From Rhodospirillaceae bacterium (GTDB lineage Bacteria > Pseudomonadota > Alphaproteobacteria > Rhodospirillales > Casp-alpha2): a DNA stretch of 57,784 nt. Both the position numbers and the translations under genes were made by a program. Where the stretch lies: positions 1-57,784 of the forward strand of contig NZRL01000065.1 in NCBI GenBank assembly GCA_002696205.1, given 5' to 3'. Positions 37,712 through 47,535 of this stretch are shown in pieces (position 1 is the stretch's first letter; each line of letters starts with the position of its first letter). The notes beneath the pieces are model-generated. The model was not told the DNA's origin, ran no database searches, and saw only the letters and a program-made list of their open reading frames with translations.

Positions 37712-37803
37712 GGAATCCCCATTTCGGCAAGGCGCGGGAGTTTAGGCCCGATGCCCAACTGCCGCAAGTGCGAACACCCCGTTTTCAGCCGCTCTCGGGC
37801 GGT

Positions 37804-38733
37804 CTATTGGGTCATCAAGGCACGAACGTGCCCGGCGGCACTTTCCGCCAGGGCATTCAGGTCGTAGCCGCCCTCGAGGCAGGATACGACCCGGTTGTCG
37901 CAGCAATCCCGGGCGACCCGCAGCAATTCGACCGTGACCCAGACGAAGTCTTCGGTCGACAAAGTCAATGAGGCCAACGGATCACGGGCATGGGCGTCGA
38001 AACCGGCGGAAATAATCAATAGATCCGGATTGAACGCCCGCAAAGCCGGAAGAATCTGGTCCCGATAACCGCGCCGGAAGGCATCCGTACCGTCGCCGGG
38101 ATTGAGCGGCAGATTGCAGATGTTGTCGGCAACGCCCGTATCGCTGACCCGGCCCGTGCCGGGATACGCCGGCCATTGGTGGGACGAGGCATAAAACAGG
38201 TTCGGGTCTTTTTCGAACGAATGCTGCGTACCGTTGCCGTGGTGCACATCGAAATCGACCACGGCGACCTTTTCGATGCCGGTGGTTTCCTGGGCATGAC
38301 GGGCCGCGACGGCGACCGTGTTGAACAGGCAGAACCCCATGGCCTGCGAGGCCTCCGCATGATGGCCCGGCGGGCGCACGGCGCAAAAGGCATTGCGCGC
38401 CTCGCCCGACAAGACGGAATCGACGGCGGCACAAGCCCCACCGGCGGCGCGCAGCGCAGCCTCGGCGGATTTCGGCGACATGCTGGTATCCGGGTCCAGG
38501 TAGACCCGACCTTCGGTCGGCACATTGTCCATGACGGTATCGACGTATTCCTGGCGATGGGTGTTGGCGACCATCTTGAGGTCGACTTGCGGTGCTTGAA
38601 TGCGCTGCAGGTCGGCGAAGGGTTCCGCTTCCAAAACCTGCATGACCGCGCGCAGCCGTTCGGGGCATTCGGGATGCCCGCGGCCGGGATCATGTTCCTC
38701 GCAGGATTGGTGGTAATAAAGCTGCGTCGTCAT
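37804..38733 (-). CDS. Histone-deacetylase-family amidohydrolase
   Basis: 309 residues of class II HDAC-like form. Zinc and charge-relay residues: [30 protein letters not shown], and [12 protein letters not shown]. Bacterial members act on acetylpolyamines, acetoin-related or other acylated small molecules; target unknown. It is first in the probable operon leading to xseB-ispA-dxs-tlyA, with 92 bases to xseB. Confidence 0.9.
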   Translation of the reverse strand: MTTQLYYHQSCEEHDPGRGHPECPERLRAVMQVLEAEPFADLQRIQAPQVDLKMVANTHRQEYVDTVMDNVPTEGRVYLDPDTSMSPKSAEAALRAAGGACAAVDSVLSGEARNAFCAVRPPGHHAEASQAMGFCLFNTVAVAARHAQETTGIEKVAVVDFDVHHGNGTQHSFEKDPNLFYASSHQWPAYPGTGRVSDTGVADNICNLPLNPGDGTDAFRRGYRDQILPALRAFNPDLLIISAGFDAHARDPLASLTLSTEDFVWVTVELLRVARDCCDNRVVSCLEGGYDLNALAESAAGHVRALMTQ

Positions 38734-38797
38734 CGGCGTTTCTTCCCTTCCCGAGGCCCGCCGCCTATGCCGGGCGCCCTGAATGCGATCTAGTCGC

Positions 38798-40147
38798 TCA
38801 ACGTTTCTCGGTCGTCAGCACCCGGAGATAGTCCACCAGGTTGGCCAGTTGATCTTTGTCCGGCACCCTCTGCACCGGCATCTTTGTACCCGGCAGGAAT
38901 TTGTCAGGCCCTTTGTCGAATAGATCAAATAAGGTCTTCTCGTTCCAGGTAAAGCTCTTGTTCAGAAGCGCCCCGGAATACTTGTAGCCCTGAACCGCGC
39001 CGACACGGCGCCCCCAAAGGCCTTCGAAATGCGGCCCGGACCGCGATGCCGAACGGGCATCCAGCGCATGGCAATTGGCGCATTTGGTAAACAGATGGGC
39101 CCCCGGGTGTTCGCTCGTCAACCACGGCTGCGGCCCTTTGTTGTCCTCGGCCCGGAGACCGATGCGGTCCCCGGTTTCCAGATGCCAGACCGCCGTGCTT
39201 TCATCCGCGCTGGCGGTCAGGGCGAATTGTCCGTTCGGCGTGTATCGGGTCGCCCAGACGATCTTGTCGTGGACCGGGACGGTGCGCACGATTTCGCCTG
39301 ACGCCAAGTCCCATTCGACCAGGCGGCCGTCCCGCCCGGCGGACAGCGCCCGCGCGCCATCCGGCGACAACGCGGCGGCAAAGACTTGCCCTGCGCGCGT
39401 ATCGCTGTGATACAGCACCTTCAGGGCATCCCGGCGCGCGATATCCCACAACCGCAGGGTGCGGTCGATGCTGGCGGTCAGCAAACGCTCGCCCCCCGAT
39501 GCCGCCACCATCTTCGTGATCCCCTGCAGGTGGCCCTCCAACGTTCCCTGGAGGGAGCCGTCGGCGATGGACCAGAGGGACACCTTGCCGTCATGCCCGC
39601 CGGCGGCGATCCATTCGCCGCCCCGCACGAAGGCGACATCGTTGACCGGCGACGGCTGCTCGATCACCGCCACGGGCGCGCCCGTGGCCATGTCCCAAAG
39701 ACGCACCGTCTTATCCCACGATCCGGTCGCGGCCAACGTGCCGTCCTCGGATACGGATGCCGCCATGACCTTATGACCGTGGCCGGTCAAGCGGTGCAGG
39801 ACCTTGGCCGTCGCAACATCCCAAATGATTGCTGTCTTGTCGTCGCTGGTCGTTATGGCGCGTTTGCCGTCCGGTGAGAACACCGCACCCGTGACCGGGC
39901 CTTCGTGCGCATCCAGAACCGCGACCTCTGCCTGGGTTCCGAAATCCCAGATCCGCGCCGTGAAATCGAAACTGGCGGTGATCACCAACGCCCCGTCCGG
40001 CGAGACGTCGACGGCCCGCACCATTCCGCCATGACCGATCAAGTCAGCGCGCAGGGGCAGGCTTGCCCCGACCATGCCGGTCAGAAACAGGATGCTCGCC
40101 AAAGCGATGGCCCGAGCCTGTATCGGTAAGGAAACCTGGATTGGCAT
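38798..40147 (-). CDS. WD40 beta-propeller fused to a C-terminal cytochrome c domain
   Basis: 449 residues from the ATG at 40147 (a TTG 25 codons upstream is less likely). Signal sequence near 8-35 ([21 protein letters not shown]), then about seven WD40 repeats from 40 to 335 (e.g. [26 protein letters not shown]). The class I cytochrome c domain follows: CANCH at 356-360 and the axial Met in PGTKMPVQ (about Met423). So heme is attached in the periplasm. Partner and electron route unknown; it is divergent from the RND genes. Confidence 0.88.
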   Translation of the reverse strand: MPIQVSLPIQARAIALASILFLTGMVGASLPLRADLIGHGGMVRAVDVSPDGALVITASFDFTARIWDFGTQAEVAVLDAHEGPVTGAVFSPDGKRAITTSDDKTAIIWDVATAKVLHRLTGHGHKVMAASVSEDGTLAATGSWDKTVRLWDMATGAPVAVIEQPSPVNDVAFVRGGEWIAAGGHDGKVSLWSIADGSLQGTLEGHLQGITKMVAASGGERLLTASIDRTLRLWDIARRDALKVLYHSDTRAGQVFAAALSPDGARALSAGRDGRLVEWDLASGEIVRTVPVHDKIVWATRYTPNGQFALTASADESTAVWHLETGDRIGLRAEDNKGPQPWLTSEHPGAHLFTKCANCHALDARSASRSGPHFEGLWGRRVGAVQGYKYSGALLNKSFTWNEKTLFDLFDKGPDKFLPGTKMPVQRVPDKDQLANLVDYLRVLTTEKR

Positions 40148-40241
40148 GACGATATTCTGGTGGAAATTCCCGGTCTTTGCCAACCGGCTTTTCGGATCGT
40201 GCAAATCGCAAGGGTCGATCAATTTGCCCGCAAAACTGCTT

Positions 40242-40255
40242 GCAATACTAATTGC
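40242..40255. promoter_or_regulatory. Inverted repeat GCAAT-N4-ATTGC upstream of the RND operon
   Basis: GCAATACTAATTGC is a perfect inverted repeat 137 bases before the adaptor start, in the 244-base divergent region with the WD40 gene. It may be the operator of the ArsR-type regulator at the end of this cluster; no clear promoter hexamers are seen beside it. Confidence 0.35.
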
Positions 40256-40391
40256 GGGAGGTCCCGACCGCGCCTAAACTGCCCCCGTCCGTTCGGCGGA
40301 AAACCGCCGAAACCGGGCCCGGCCAGTCCCTTTCGCCGACCGCAACCGCCCGCCCGCCGATCCTTGGGCAAACGCACAGGACCGCCCAAAC

Positions 40392-41519
40392 ATGCCTATT
40401 GTCCGGCCCGTCGCCCGCACGTCGTTCCTCATCGCCGCCGCCATCACGGTCTTCGCCGCCGGCACCGCCCGTGCCCAGCAGGCTATGGACGTGGTCGTCG
40501 ATCGCGTGATTGCCGAAACCAGCCATCAACACGTCCCCGTCATCGGCCGGTTCGTCGCCCGCCAATCCGGTCCCGTCGCAGCCCGCATCAGCGGTCCGGT
40601 TGCCGAGTTCAAGGTCGAAGTCGGAGATCGCGTGGCCAAGGGCGATATCCTCGCCGTTCTGGTGAAAGACAGCCTGAAATGGGAACGCGAATTGCGCGTC
40701 GCCGAATTGCGCCGTTATCAGGCGGGCCTGGAAACGGCCGCGGAGACGCTGAAGCTTCGTCAGCAGGAACTGGCGCGCCTGGAGGGTCTCCGTAAATCAG
40801 CCGCGTTTTCCCAGGCTCGGCTGGACGACAAGCGTCAGGAAGTCGCCGTCGCCAAGGCGGAAATCGCCGTCGCCAGGGGCCAAGCCGAAAGCGCCAAGGC
40901 GAGCCTCAGTCTGGCCGAAATCAATCTGTCCTATGCCGACGTCATCGCACCTTACGACGGCGTCGTGTCGCGGCGCCATACAGAGGCCGGCGCCTTCGTC
41001 AATCTGGGCGACCCGCTGGTCACGCTGATCGACGACGGCAATCTGGAGATCGAAGCCGACGTACCGGCGCGCAACGTCTCGGGCCTGACGCCCGGCGTGC
41101 AGGTCAACGCCACTCTGTCTCTCGGCAACACGATGTCCGCGAACGTCCGCGCCGTGGTTCCCGACGAAAATCCGCAGACTCGCACACGTACGGTGCGCTT
41201 TACGGTCGCCACCGCGTCCGTGTCCGACAACATTGCCGCCAATCAGAGCGTCACCTTGAGCATACCCGCAACGCGCAAGGAAACCGTCGCGACGGTGCAC
41301 AAGGACGCGGTTCTCAATCGCATGGGCAAGACCGTCGTGTTCCTGCATGAGGATGGCAAGGCCGTGGTCCGGCCGGTGCGCCTGGGCGAAGCGGTCGGCA
41401 GCCGCCTGATCGTCGTCTCCGGCCTGGTGGCAGGCGATCTGGTGGTCGTGCGCGGCAACGAACGCCTGCGCCCCGGCCAGGCGATTTCCTTCACACCGCC
41501 ACCCGAACCCAAATCCTAG
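40392..41519 (+). CDS. RND efflux periplasmic adaptor subunit (membrane fusion protein)
   Basis: 375 residues with a cleavable-type signal peptide (FLIAAAITVFAAGTARAQQ). Lipoyl/barrel halves flank an alpha-hairpin of about 80 residues (ELRVAELRRYQAGLETAAETL). Blocks ISGPVAEFKVEVGDRVAKGDIL and DVIAPYDGVVSRRHTEAGAFV are classic adaptor motifs. It links the inner-membrane pump just downstream (gap 18 bases) to an outer-membrane channel, which is not encoded here. Confidence 0.92.
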   Translation: MPIVRPVARTSFLIAAAITVFAAGTARAQQAMDVVVDRVIAETSHQHVPVIGRFVARQSGPVAARISGPVAEFKVEVGDRVAKGDILAVLVKDSLKWERELRVAELRRYQAGLETAAETLKLRQQELARLEGLRKSAAFSQARLDDKRQEVAVAKAEIAVARGQAESAKASLSLAEINLSYADVIAPYDGVVSRRHTEAGAFVNLGDPLVTLIDDGNLEIEADVPARNVSGLTPGVQVNATLSLGNTMSANVRAVVPDENPQTRTRTVRFTVATASVSDNIAANQSVTLSIPATRKETVATVHKDAVLNRMGKTVVFLHEDGKAVVRPVRLGEAVGSRLIVVSGLVAGDLVVVRGNERLRPGQAISFTPPPEPKS

Positions 41520-41537
41520 CCGCCGGAGATCGCCCCC

Positions 41538-44500
41538 ATGGACCTGATCCGGCTTTCCATCCAACGCCCCATCGCCGTCATGGCGGCGGTGCTGATGTTG
41601 ATCCTGTTCGGTGTCGTCGCCTTGCTGGCGATTCCCATTCAGCTGACGCCGGATATCCGCAAGCCGATCATCAGCGTCGAAACCGTCTGGCCCGGCGCCG
41701 CCCCGGCCGAGGTCGAACGCGAGATCATCGTCGAACAGGAAGAAGTCCTGAAAGGCATTGAAGGCCTGGAGGAAATCCGTTCCGAATCCCAGGACGGCCG
41801 CGGCCGCATTACCCTTGAGTTCGCCATCGGCACCAATATGGACAAGGCCCTGTTGTTGGCCTCCAACCGGCTTGACCGGGTCAACAGCTATCCCGAGGAA
41901 GCGGATGAGCCGTCCATCCAGACGGCCAGTGCCGAGGACAATCCCATCGCCTGGTTCGTGATCCTGCGCAAACCCGGCAACAACGAGGAAATCCATCGCT
42001 TCGGCGATTTCGCCGAGGAGGTCATTCAAGACCGCATCGAACGCGTCGCCGGGGTGGCCCGGGTCAATCTGTACGGCGCCGCGCGCAAGGAAATGACGGT
42101 CTTTGTCGAACCGGACCGCATGGCGCGCTACGGCCTGACCGTGACCGACGTGGTCGAGAGACTTCGCGCCGCCAATTCATCGGTCTCGGCCGGCGACGTG
42201 GACGAAGGCAAGCGGCGCTATGTCGTCCGCACGGAAGGCGAATTTTCGACCCTCGAGGACGTCGCGGACGTCATCCTGCGTTCCGACCGCGATCCGGCGA
42301 CCGGCCGCTTCGCCCGCGTCACCGTGGGCGATATCGCAACCGTCGCCTGGGACAATTCGAAACCGACCGAACGCATCCGCTTCAACGGCCAGCCGGCCAT
42401 GGCCTTCAACGCCGTACGCGAAGGCGGCGCCAACGTCATCGAGGTCATGCGCGGCATCCGCGAGGCGGTGAAGGAGCTGAACCAATACGCTCTGCCGTCG
42501 CAGGCATTGGAACTGCGCCAAGTCTACGACGAAACCATCTACATCAATTCCTCCATCGACCTGGTGCAGCAGAACATCATCGTCGGCGGCGCGCTGGCCG
42601 CCGCCATGCTGCTGCTGTTTCTGCGCTCGGGTGGGGCGACGCTGATCGTCTCCATGGCCATTCCGGTCTCGGTCATCGGCGCCTTCGTCGCCATGGCGGC
42701 CATGGGCCGGTCGCTGAACGTCATATCCCTGGCCGGGATCGCCTTCGCCGTCGGCATGGTGGTGGACGCCGCCATCGTCGTGCTGGAGAACATCTTCCGT
42801 CACCGGGAACAGGGACGATCCCGGGCCGAAGCCGCCTATCGGGGCGCCAAGCAAGTCTGGGTCGCCGTCCTGGTCTCGGCCCTGACAACGGTCATGGTAT
42901 TCATCCCGATCCTGGTCATGGACCTGGAGGCCGGGCAGCTGTTCCGCGACATCGCGGTCGCGCTGTCGGTCTCGGTGCTGATTTCTCTGCTGGTCGCGGT
43001 GACGCTGATCCCCGCCCTCGCCAACCGAATCCTGGGCTCGCCCGGCGAGGACAGCATCGTGCGCCGCCGCGTACCCGTGGTCGACGATTTCGCGGCCCTG
43101 TTCATGCGATCGATCACCGGTCTCACCCATTGGGTGACGCAATCGCGCCTGCGCTCCGTCGCCGTGGTCGCCGTGCTCTGCACCGTCTGCACCAGCGTCA
43201 CCTGGCTGTTGCTGCCCAAGCTGGAATACCTGCCGTCGGGCAATCGCAACCTGATCATCGGCTTCATCGTGCCGCCGCCGGGCTACAACCTGGACACCAT
43301 GGAGCAGATCGCGCGCGGCTATGAAAAAGAGGTCTATCCCCTGCTGAGCGAAGTTTCCGGACCGGAACCGGACGCCCAGGGACGGCCCAAGCTGAACCGT
43401 TTCTTCTTCGTCACCTTCCGGGGGCGCACCATCATGGGCGCTGCGGCGCACGATCCGTCACGGGTCAAGGATCTGATCCCGATCCTGTCGGAAGCTGCCT
43501 TCAAGGAACCGGGGACGCTCGGCCAGATCACCCAGCGTTCCCTGTTCGGGCGCGGCGTCACCGGCACCCGGGCCATCGATCTGAACATTCTGGGCCCGGA
43601 CCTGGAACCCTTGATGCAAACGGCGCTGAAAGCCTACCTGAAGGTCGCGGGCGAGTTCCCCCGCAAGGAAGGCAACCAGGTCCGCCCGCAGCCCGAATTG
43701 GTCCTGGGAGCCCCGGAACTGCGCATTCGCCCGGACCGGGTCAAGCTGGCCGACAACGGCGTTACCGCCCGCCAACTGTCCGACACCATCGATGCCTTCA
43801 ACGACGGCCTGCGGATCGCAGAAATCACGGTCGGCAACAAGCTGATCGACCTGATGATCAAGGGCCCGCTGGATCAGGTCACCGAGACCCAGGGCATCAG
43901 CACCCTGCCCGTCGTCACATCGGCCGGTCTGATCATTCCGGCCTCGTCCCTGGCCCAGATCGAGATGACGACCGGCCCGACCCAGATCAACCATTTCGAA
44001 CGTCAGCGCGCGGTCACGTTGTCGATCCTGCCGCGCGACGACGTGCCGCTGGAGGAAGCGCTCGACATCATCCGCGCCAAGATCATCGACCCGATGTATG
44101 CCGAGGGCATGCCGCCCGGCGTCTCCCTGCGCCTGACCGGTACGGCGGATAAGCTGGCCCAGACCTGGGAGGCCATGAAACTGGATCTGGGGATCGCCGT
44201 GATCATCGTCTATCTGGTCATGGCGGTGCTGTTCGAGAGCTTCCTGTATCCGCTGATCATCATGCTGTCCGTGCCGCTGGCCACGGCGGGCGGCGTGGTC
44301 GGACTGTCGCTGTTGAACCAGTTCACGTTCCAGCCGCTGGACATGCTGACGCTGCTCGGTTTCGTGATTCTGATCGGCATCGTCGTCAACAACGCCATCC
44401 TGCTGGTCCATCAGACCCTGGTGCATATCCGCGAGGACGGCATGCTACCGGCCGAGGCAATCCGCGAGGCGACGACCAACCGCATTCGCCCGATCTTCAT

Positions 44501-44738
44501 GTCGACCCTGACCAGCGTGTTCGGAATGATGCCTTTGGTCGTGTTCCCTGGTGCCGGATCGGAGCTCTATCGCGGGCTCGGATCCGTCGTTCTGGGCGGC
44601 CTGTCCCTATCGGCCGTTTTGACCCTCGCCATCATTCCGCCGCTATTGACCCTTGTTATTGGGGCCGGTGAGCGTCATCGGCGTGCCGCAGGTGGCAGCG
44701 GAGCCGCCCGCGAGGATCGCCGAGAAGCTGCGGAATAG
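41538..44738 (+). CDS. RND superfamily efflux permease (AcrB/MexF-like)
   Basis: 1066 residues with the 12-helix, two-docking-loop layout: hydrophobic start IRLSIQRPIAVMAAVLML and paired membrane bundles. Helix 4 reads AVGMVVDAAIVVLENIF, with one Asp where AcrB has the pair D407-D408; helix 10 reads GIVVNNAILLVHQ, without the Lys of AcrB. Such replacements are seen in divergent HAE-like families and may change the proton relay. Substrates unknown. Cotranscribed with the adaptor. Confidence 0.9.
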   Translation: MDLIRLSIQRPIAVMAAVLMLILFGVVALLAIPIQLTPDIRKPIISVETVWPGAAPAEVEREIIVEQEEVLKGIEGLEEIRSESQDGRGRITLEFAIGTNMDKALLLASNRLDRVNSYPEEADEPSIQTASAEDNPIAWFVILRKPGNNEEIHRFGDFAEEVIQDRIERVAGVARVNLYGAARKEMTVFVEPDRMARYGLTVTDVVERLRAANSSVSAGDVDEGKRRYVVRTEGEFSTLEDVADVILRSDRDPATGRFARVTVGDIATVAWDNSKPTERIRFNGQPAMAFNAVREGGANVIEVMRGIREAVKELNQYALPSQALELRQVYDETIYINSSIDLVQQNIIVGGALAAAMLLLFLRSGGATLIVSMAIPVSVIGAFVAMAAMGRSLNVISLAGIAFAVGMVVDAAIVVLENIFRHREQGRSRAEAAYRGAKQVWVAVLVSALTTVMVFIPILVMDLEAGQLFRDIAVALSVSVLISLLVAVTLIPALANRILGSPGEDSIVRRRVPVVDDFAALFMRSITGLTHWVTQSRLRSVAVVAVLCTVCTSVTWLLLPKLEYLPSGNRNLIIGFIVPPPGYNLDTMEQIARGYEKEVYPLLSEVSGPEPDAQGRPKLNRFFFVTFRGRTIMGAAAHDPSRVKDLIPILSEAAFKEPGTLGQITQRSLFGRGVTGTRAIDLNILGPDLEPLMQTALKAYLKVAGEFPRKEGNQVRPQPELVLGAPELRIRPDRVKLADNGVTARQLSDTIDAFNDGLRIAEITVGNKLIDLMIKGPLDQVTETQGISTLPVVTSAGLIIPASSLAQIEMTTGPTQINHFERQRAVTLSILPRDDVPLEEALDIIRAKIIDPMYAEGMPPGVSLRLTGTADKLAQTWEAMKLDLGIAVIIVYLVMAVLFESFLYPLIIMLSVPLATAGGVVGLSLLNQFTFQPLDMLTLLGFVILIGIVVNNAILLVHQTLVHIREDGMLPAEAIREATTNRIRPIFMSTLTSVFGMMPLVVFPGAGSELYRGLGSVVLGGLSLSAVLTLAIIPPLLTLVIGAGERHRRAAGGSGAAREDRREAAE

Positions 44739-44929
44739 CCGGATTCCCGCGCTTTTCCCAATTCGAAAACCCGTATGTCGATATGTTCTAAAGTATGGGG
44801 TTCCCTGGCCTTTTGTCCGGTTTAATCCAACGAAGATTTCACTTATACACATCCGCAACATGCCTATACGCGCCCCTGCCCCGTCAGGCCGGCGTGATCG
44901 TCAATAACAACACGGAAATACGAACCGAA

Positions 44930-45262
44930 ATGCCGAGCTTTACCGTTGAACAAAACTACGAGCAGGCAAGTGTCCTGCTCAAGGCAATGAGCAACCCCCA
45001 CCGACTTCTCGTGCTGTGTCATCTGACCCGTGGCGAGAAATGCGTGGGCGACCTGGAAGCCCTGGTCGGACTCAGCCAGTCCGCCCTGTCTCAGCACCTG
45101 GCCCGTCTTCGCCATGACGGCCTGGTCAAGACCCGCCGCGACGCCCAGACCATTTTCTATTCCCTGCGCGGCGACAAGGCCCAAACCATCATCAACACCT
45201 TGGCCGGAATGTTCGAAGCCGACATCCCCGTCGCCGACGACCGGCTTGCCGCCTGTTCCTAA
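44930..45262 (+). CDS. ArsR-family transcriptional regulator with three cysteines
   Basis: 110 residues from the ATG at 44930 (an upstream in-frame opening lacks conserved sequence). Winged helix: MSNPHRLLVLCHL, then recognition helix LSQSALSQHLARLRHDGLV and the wing TRRDAQTIFYSL. Cysteines at 30, 38 and 109. Cys30 and Cys109 sit about where the redox pair of SqrR/BigR persulfide sensors lies, one in helix 2 and one near the C terminus, though metal sensing is equally possible. It follows the RND pump by 191 bases and may control it. Confidence 0.85.
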   Translation: MPSFTVEQNYEQASVLLKAMSNPHRLLVLCHLTRGEKCVGDLEALVGLSQSALSQHLARLRHDGLVKTRRDAQTIFYSLRGDKAQTIINTLAGMFEADIPVADDRLAACS

Positions 45263-45312
45263 GGCGTCGCCCGTCGCCTGCCAAGGCAACGATAAAAGCT
45301 CTTGAGAAAATG

Positions 45313-45341
45313 GAAAGGGCGCGGCCTGGCCGCGCCCTTTC
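45313..45341. terminator. Bidirectional intrinsic terminator
   Basis: GAAAGGGCGCGGCC and GGCCGCGCCCTTTC are perfect 14-base arms around a single T, between the convergent regulator and BKACE genes. Pairing will open at the tip. Each side begins with a short T or A run, so it can serve both strands. Confidence 0.75.
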
Positions 45342-45406
45342 GCATGTCTGAACCGGTGACCGGCGTATTTGGGGCGTTAAGGCCGCCCCGCCGATTCCTT
45401 GTACCG

Positions 45407-46279
45407 TTACTTCAACCCGAGCATCTCACGGGCTTCGTCCGGCGTCGCGACGCTGGAGCCCATGTTTTCGATGATCGTCGCCGCCCGTTCGACCAAGGCG
45501 GCGTTCGACGGCGCCAGCTCGCCCGGGCCGAGATAGATGTTGTCCTCCAGGCCGACGCGAACGTTGCCGCCCAGCAGAACGGCCTGCGCGACCATCGGGA
45601 ATTGCTGACGCGAGATGCCGAACGCGGACCAGGGCGCACCCTCGGGCAGGCAGTTACGCATGTGCATCATGGATTCCGGCGTCGCCGTGGCGCCGTAGGA
45701 AATGCCCAGGCAGAGCTGGAAATAGGGCATCCCCTCGATATGGCCTTCCTTGATGAGCTGCTTGCAGAGCTCGATATGGCCCGTGTCGAAGACTTCCAGT
45801 TCCGGCTTCACACCGGCGCCCTTGATGAGGTCCGACATCTGACGCATGTGGCGCGGCACGTTCATGAAGGCGCGCTCGCCGAAGTTCATGGTCGCCACGT
45901 CGAGCGAGCAGATTTCCGGCTTCAGCTTCACGACGTGGGAGGTCCGCGCCTCGGGCCCGACGTATTCAGTACCCGGACCGGGGATCAGCGGATCTTCGTC
46001 GGACGGCATGTAGCGCGCGCCCGGACCGGTCGTCAGGTTGATGATCATGTCCGAGCCGGCGTCTTTGATCCGCTTCACCACTTCTTCGTAGTACTCGAAC
46101 TTCATGCTCGGCGTGCCGTCGGGTTCGCGCACGTGAATGTGGCAAACCGCGGCACCGGCCTTGGCCGCGTCGAGGGACGAATTGGCGATCTGTTCAGGCG
46201 TGATCGGCGTCGCCTTTGTTTTTTCCGGGGTCGGCGCGCCGCCGGTGACAGCGCAGGTGATAACGGTTTTTTGGCTCAT
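45407..46279 (-). CDS. 3-keto-5-aminohexanoate cleavage enzyme family (BKACE)
   Basis: 290 residues from the ATG at 46279 behind GGGAGGACC; the TTG further up is not used. Zn-dependent beta-keto acid cleavage with acetyl-CoA. The metal site CHIHVREPDG (His46 and His48 region) and the conserved VKPELEVFDTGHIE and WSAFGISRQQFP blocks are present. The family cleaves many beta-keto acids, so the substrate cannot be given. Follows the metallo-hydrolase by 31 bases, probably one operon. Confidence 0.88.
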   Translation of the reverse strand: MSQKTVITCAVTGGAPTPEKTKATPITPEQIANSSLDAAKAGAAVCHIHVREPDGTPSMKFEYYEEVVKRIKDAGSDMIINLTTGPGARYMPSDEDPLIPGPGTEYVGPEARTSHVVKLKPEICSLDVATMNFGERAFMNVPRHMRQMSDLIKGAGVKPELEVFDTGHIELCKQLIKEGHIEGMPYFQLCLGISYGATATPESMMHMRNCLPEGAPWSAFGISRQQFPMVAQAVLLGGNVRVGLEDNIYLGPGELAPSNAALVERAATIIENMGSSVATPDEAREMLGLK

Positions 46280-46310
46280 GGCCGGTCCTCCCAATAGGTG
46301 TTTGATCTAT

Positions 46311-47462
46311 TTAAGCGGCTCGCGCAGTACTGCGAAAGCGGTAAACGCCGTCTGCGTCGATTTCCCGCCGCACACGTCCCAAAGTCATCAGATGGTGCAG
46401 ATGGGCAACACTTTCGCCCAAGGCGAAGAACATCTGATGCGTATCCAATTCACGCTTGAACAGATGCCCAAGCACGTCGGCGCCGGTGGCCCCGCCTTCG
46501 GCCTCGTGCGCGACGCAGGCCGCGACGCTTTCGTCCAGGCGCTCCACATGATGGGACGCCAGATCGTCCAAACGTTCCAGCAGACCGCGAAACGGCCAAT
46601 TATGCGACGGCAGTACCAGGGTATCGGCCGGCAGATCCGTGAACCGCTTCAAGGACTCCAGGAAAATCCCCAAAGGATCGGCATGAGGTTCCTGCGGCCA
46701 GACGGAAACGTTGGGGCTGATCTTCGGCAAAATCTGGTCGCCTGAAATCAGCACCTTCAGATCGGCGCAGAACAGACAGGCATGCTCCGGCGAATGGCCG
46801 TTGCCTTCGATCACGCGCCAGGCGCGGCCGCCGATCTCGATCTCCTCGCCATGGGCGATGCGGCGCACGGCGGCGGGGATCGGCGAGATATTGTTGCCGT
46901 AGCGCCCGACCCGCTGATCGATGATGGACAGATGGTCTTCGCTGAAACCTGCGGCCTTGTAGAAGGCGTGAAAGATCGGGCCCGCGATCTCGACCGTGTC
47001 GCGGCTGAGCATGCGGCCCGTCGCCCATTCGGAATACGGCATCCAGAGGGGCACATCGAAGCGGTCGCACAGCCATCCGGCCAACCCGACGTGATCGGGA
47101 TGGAAATGGGTAACGATGACCCGCTTGACCGGCTTGCCGCCGAGCCTGCCGTCGAACACGCGGTCCCAGGCAGCCCGGGTCTCATCCGTGTTGATGCCCG
47201 TATCGACCAGGGTCCAGCCGTCGCCGTCCTCCAGCATCCACAGGTTGATATGATCCAATTTGAAGGGCAGCGGCATGCGCAACCAATAAACACCCGGGGC
47301 GACTTCCCAGGTTTCACCGATTGGCGGTTCGCCATCGAAAGCATAGTCAGGTTTAAAGGCCAAGGACGGGGGGCTCCGGCTGATGGACTCCGGTTGCGGA
47401 GTGGGGCGGGATGTGACCGTTAGCACGGCTTTTGGCGGCAGGGCAAGCAGGCGGGCGGTCAT
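46311..47462 (-). CDS. Metallo-beta-lactamase-fold hydrolase
   Basis: 383 residues. The metal motif THFHPDHVG is at about 118-126, with GNGHSPEHACLF and SGDQILP as later metal ligands and a C-terminal VLPSHNWPFRG histidine. A helical extension of about 100 residues with VRREIDADGVYRFRS ends the protein, as in MBL-fold thioesterase/LACTB2-like enzymes. Probable thioester or lactone hydrolase acting with the BKACE downstream; this pairing could form a short acyl-CoA or keto-acid pathway. No signal peptide is certain. Confidence 0.82.
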   Translation of the reverse strand: MTARLLALPPKAVLTVTSRPTPQPESISRSPPSLAFKPDYAFDGEPPIGETWEVAPGVYWLRMPLPFKLDHINLWMLEDGDGWTLVDTGINTDETRAAWDRVFDGRLGGKPVKRVIVTHFHPDHVGLAGWLCDRFDVPLWMPYSEWATGRMLSRDTVEIAGPIFHAFYKAAGFSEDHLSIIDQRVGRYGNNISPIPAAVRRIAHGEEIEIGGRAWRVIEGNGHSPEHACLFCADLKVLISGDQILPKISPNVSVWPQEPHADPLGIFLESLKRFTDLPADTLVLPSHNWPFRGLLERLDDLASHHVERLDESVAACVAHEAEGGATGADVLGHLFKRELDTHQMFFALGESVAHLHHLMTLGRVRREIDADGVYRFRSTARAA

Positions 47463-47535
47463 CCGGCCTCCCTGGCCCCACCGTTTCAGACCGGGTGGCC
47501 TACTCCGTGCCCCCTCTGGTCCGTGCGCATTCGGC

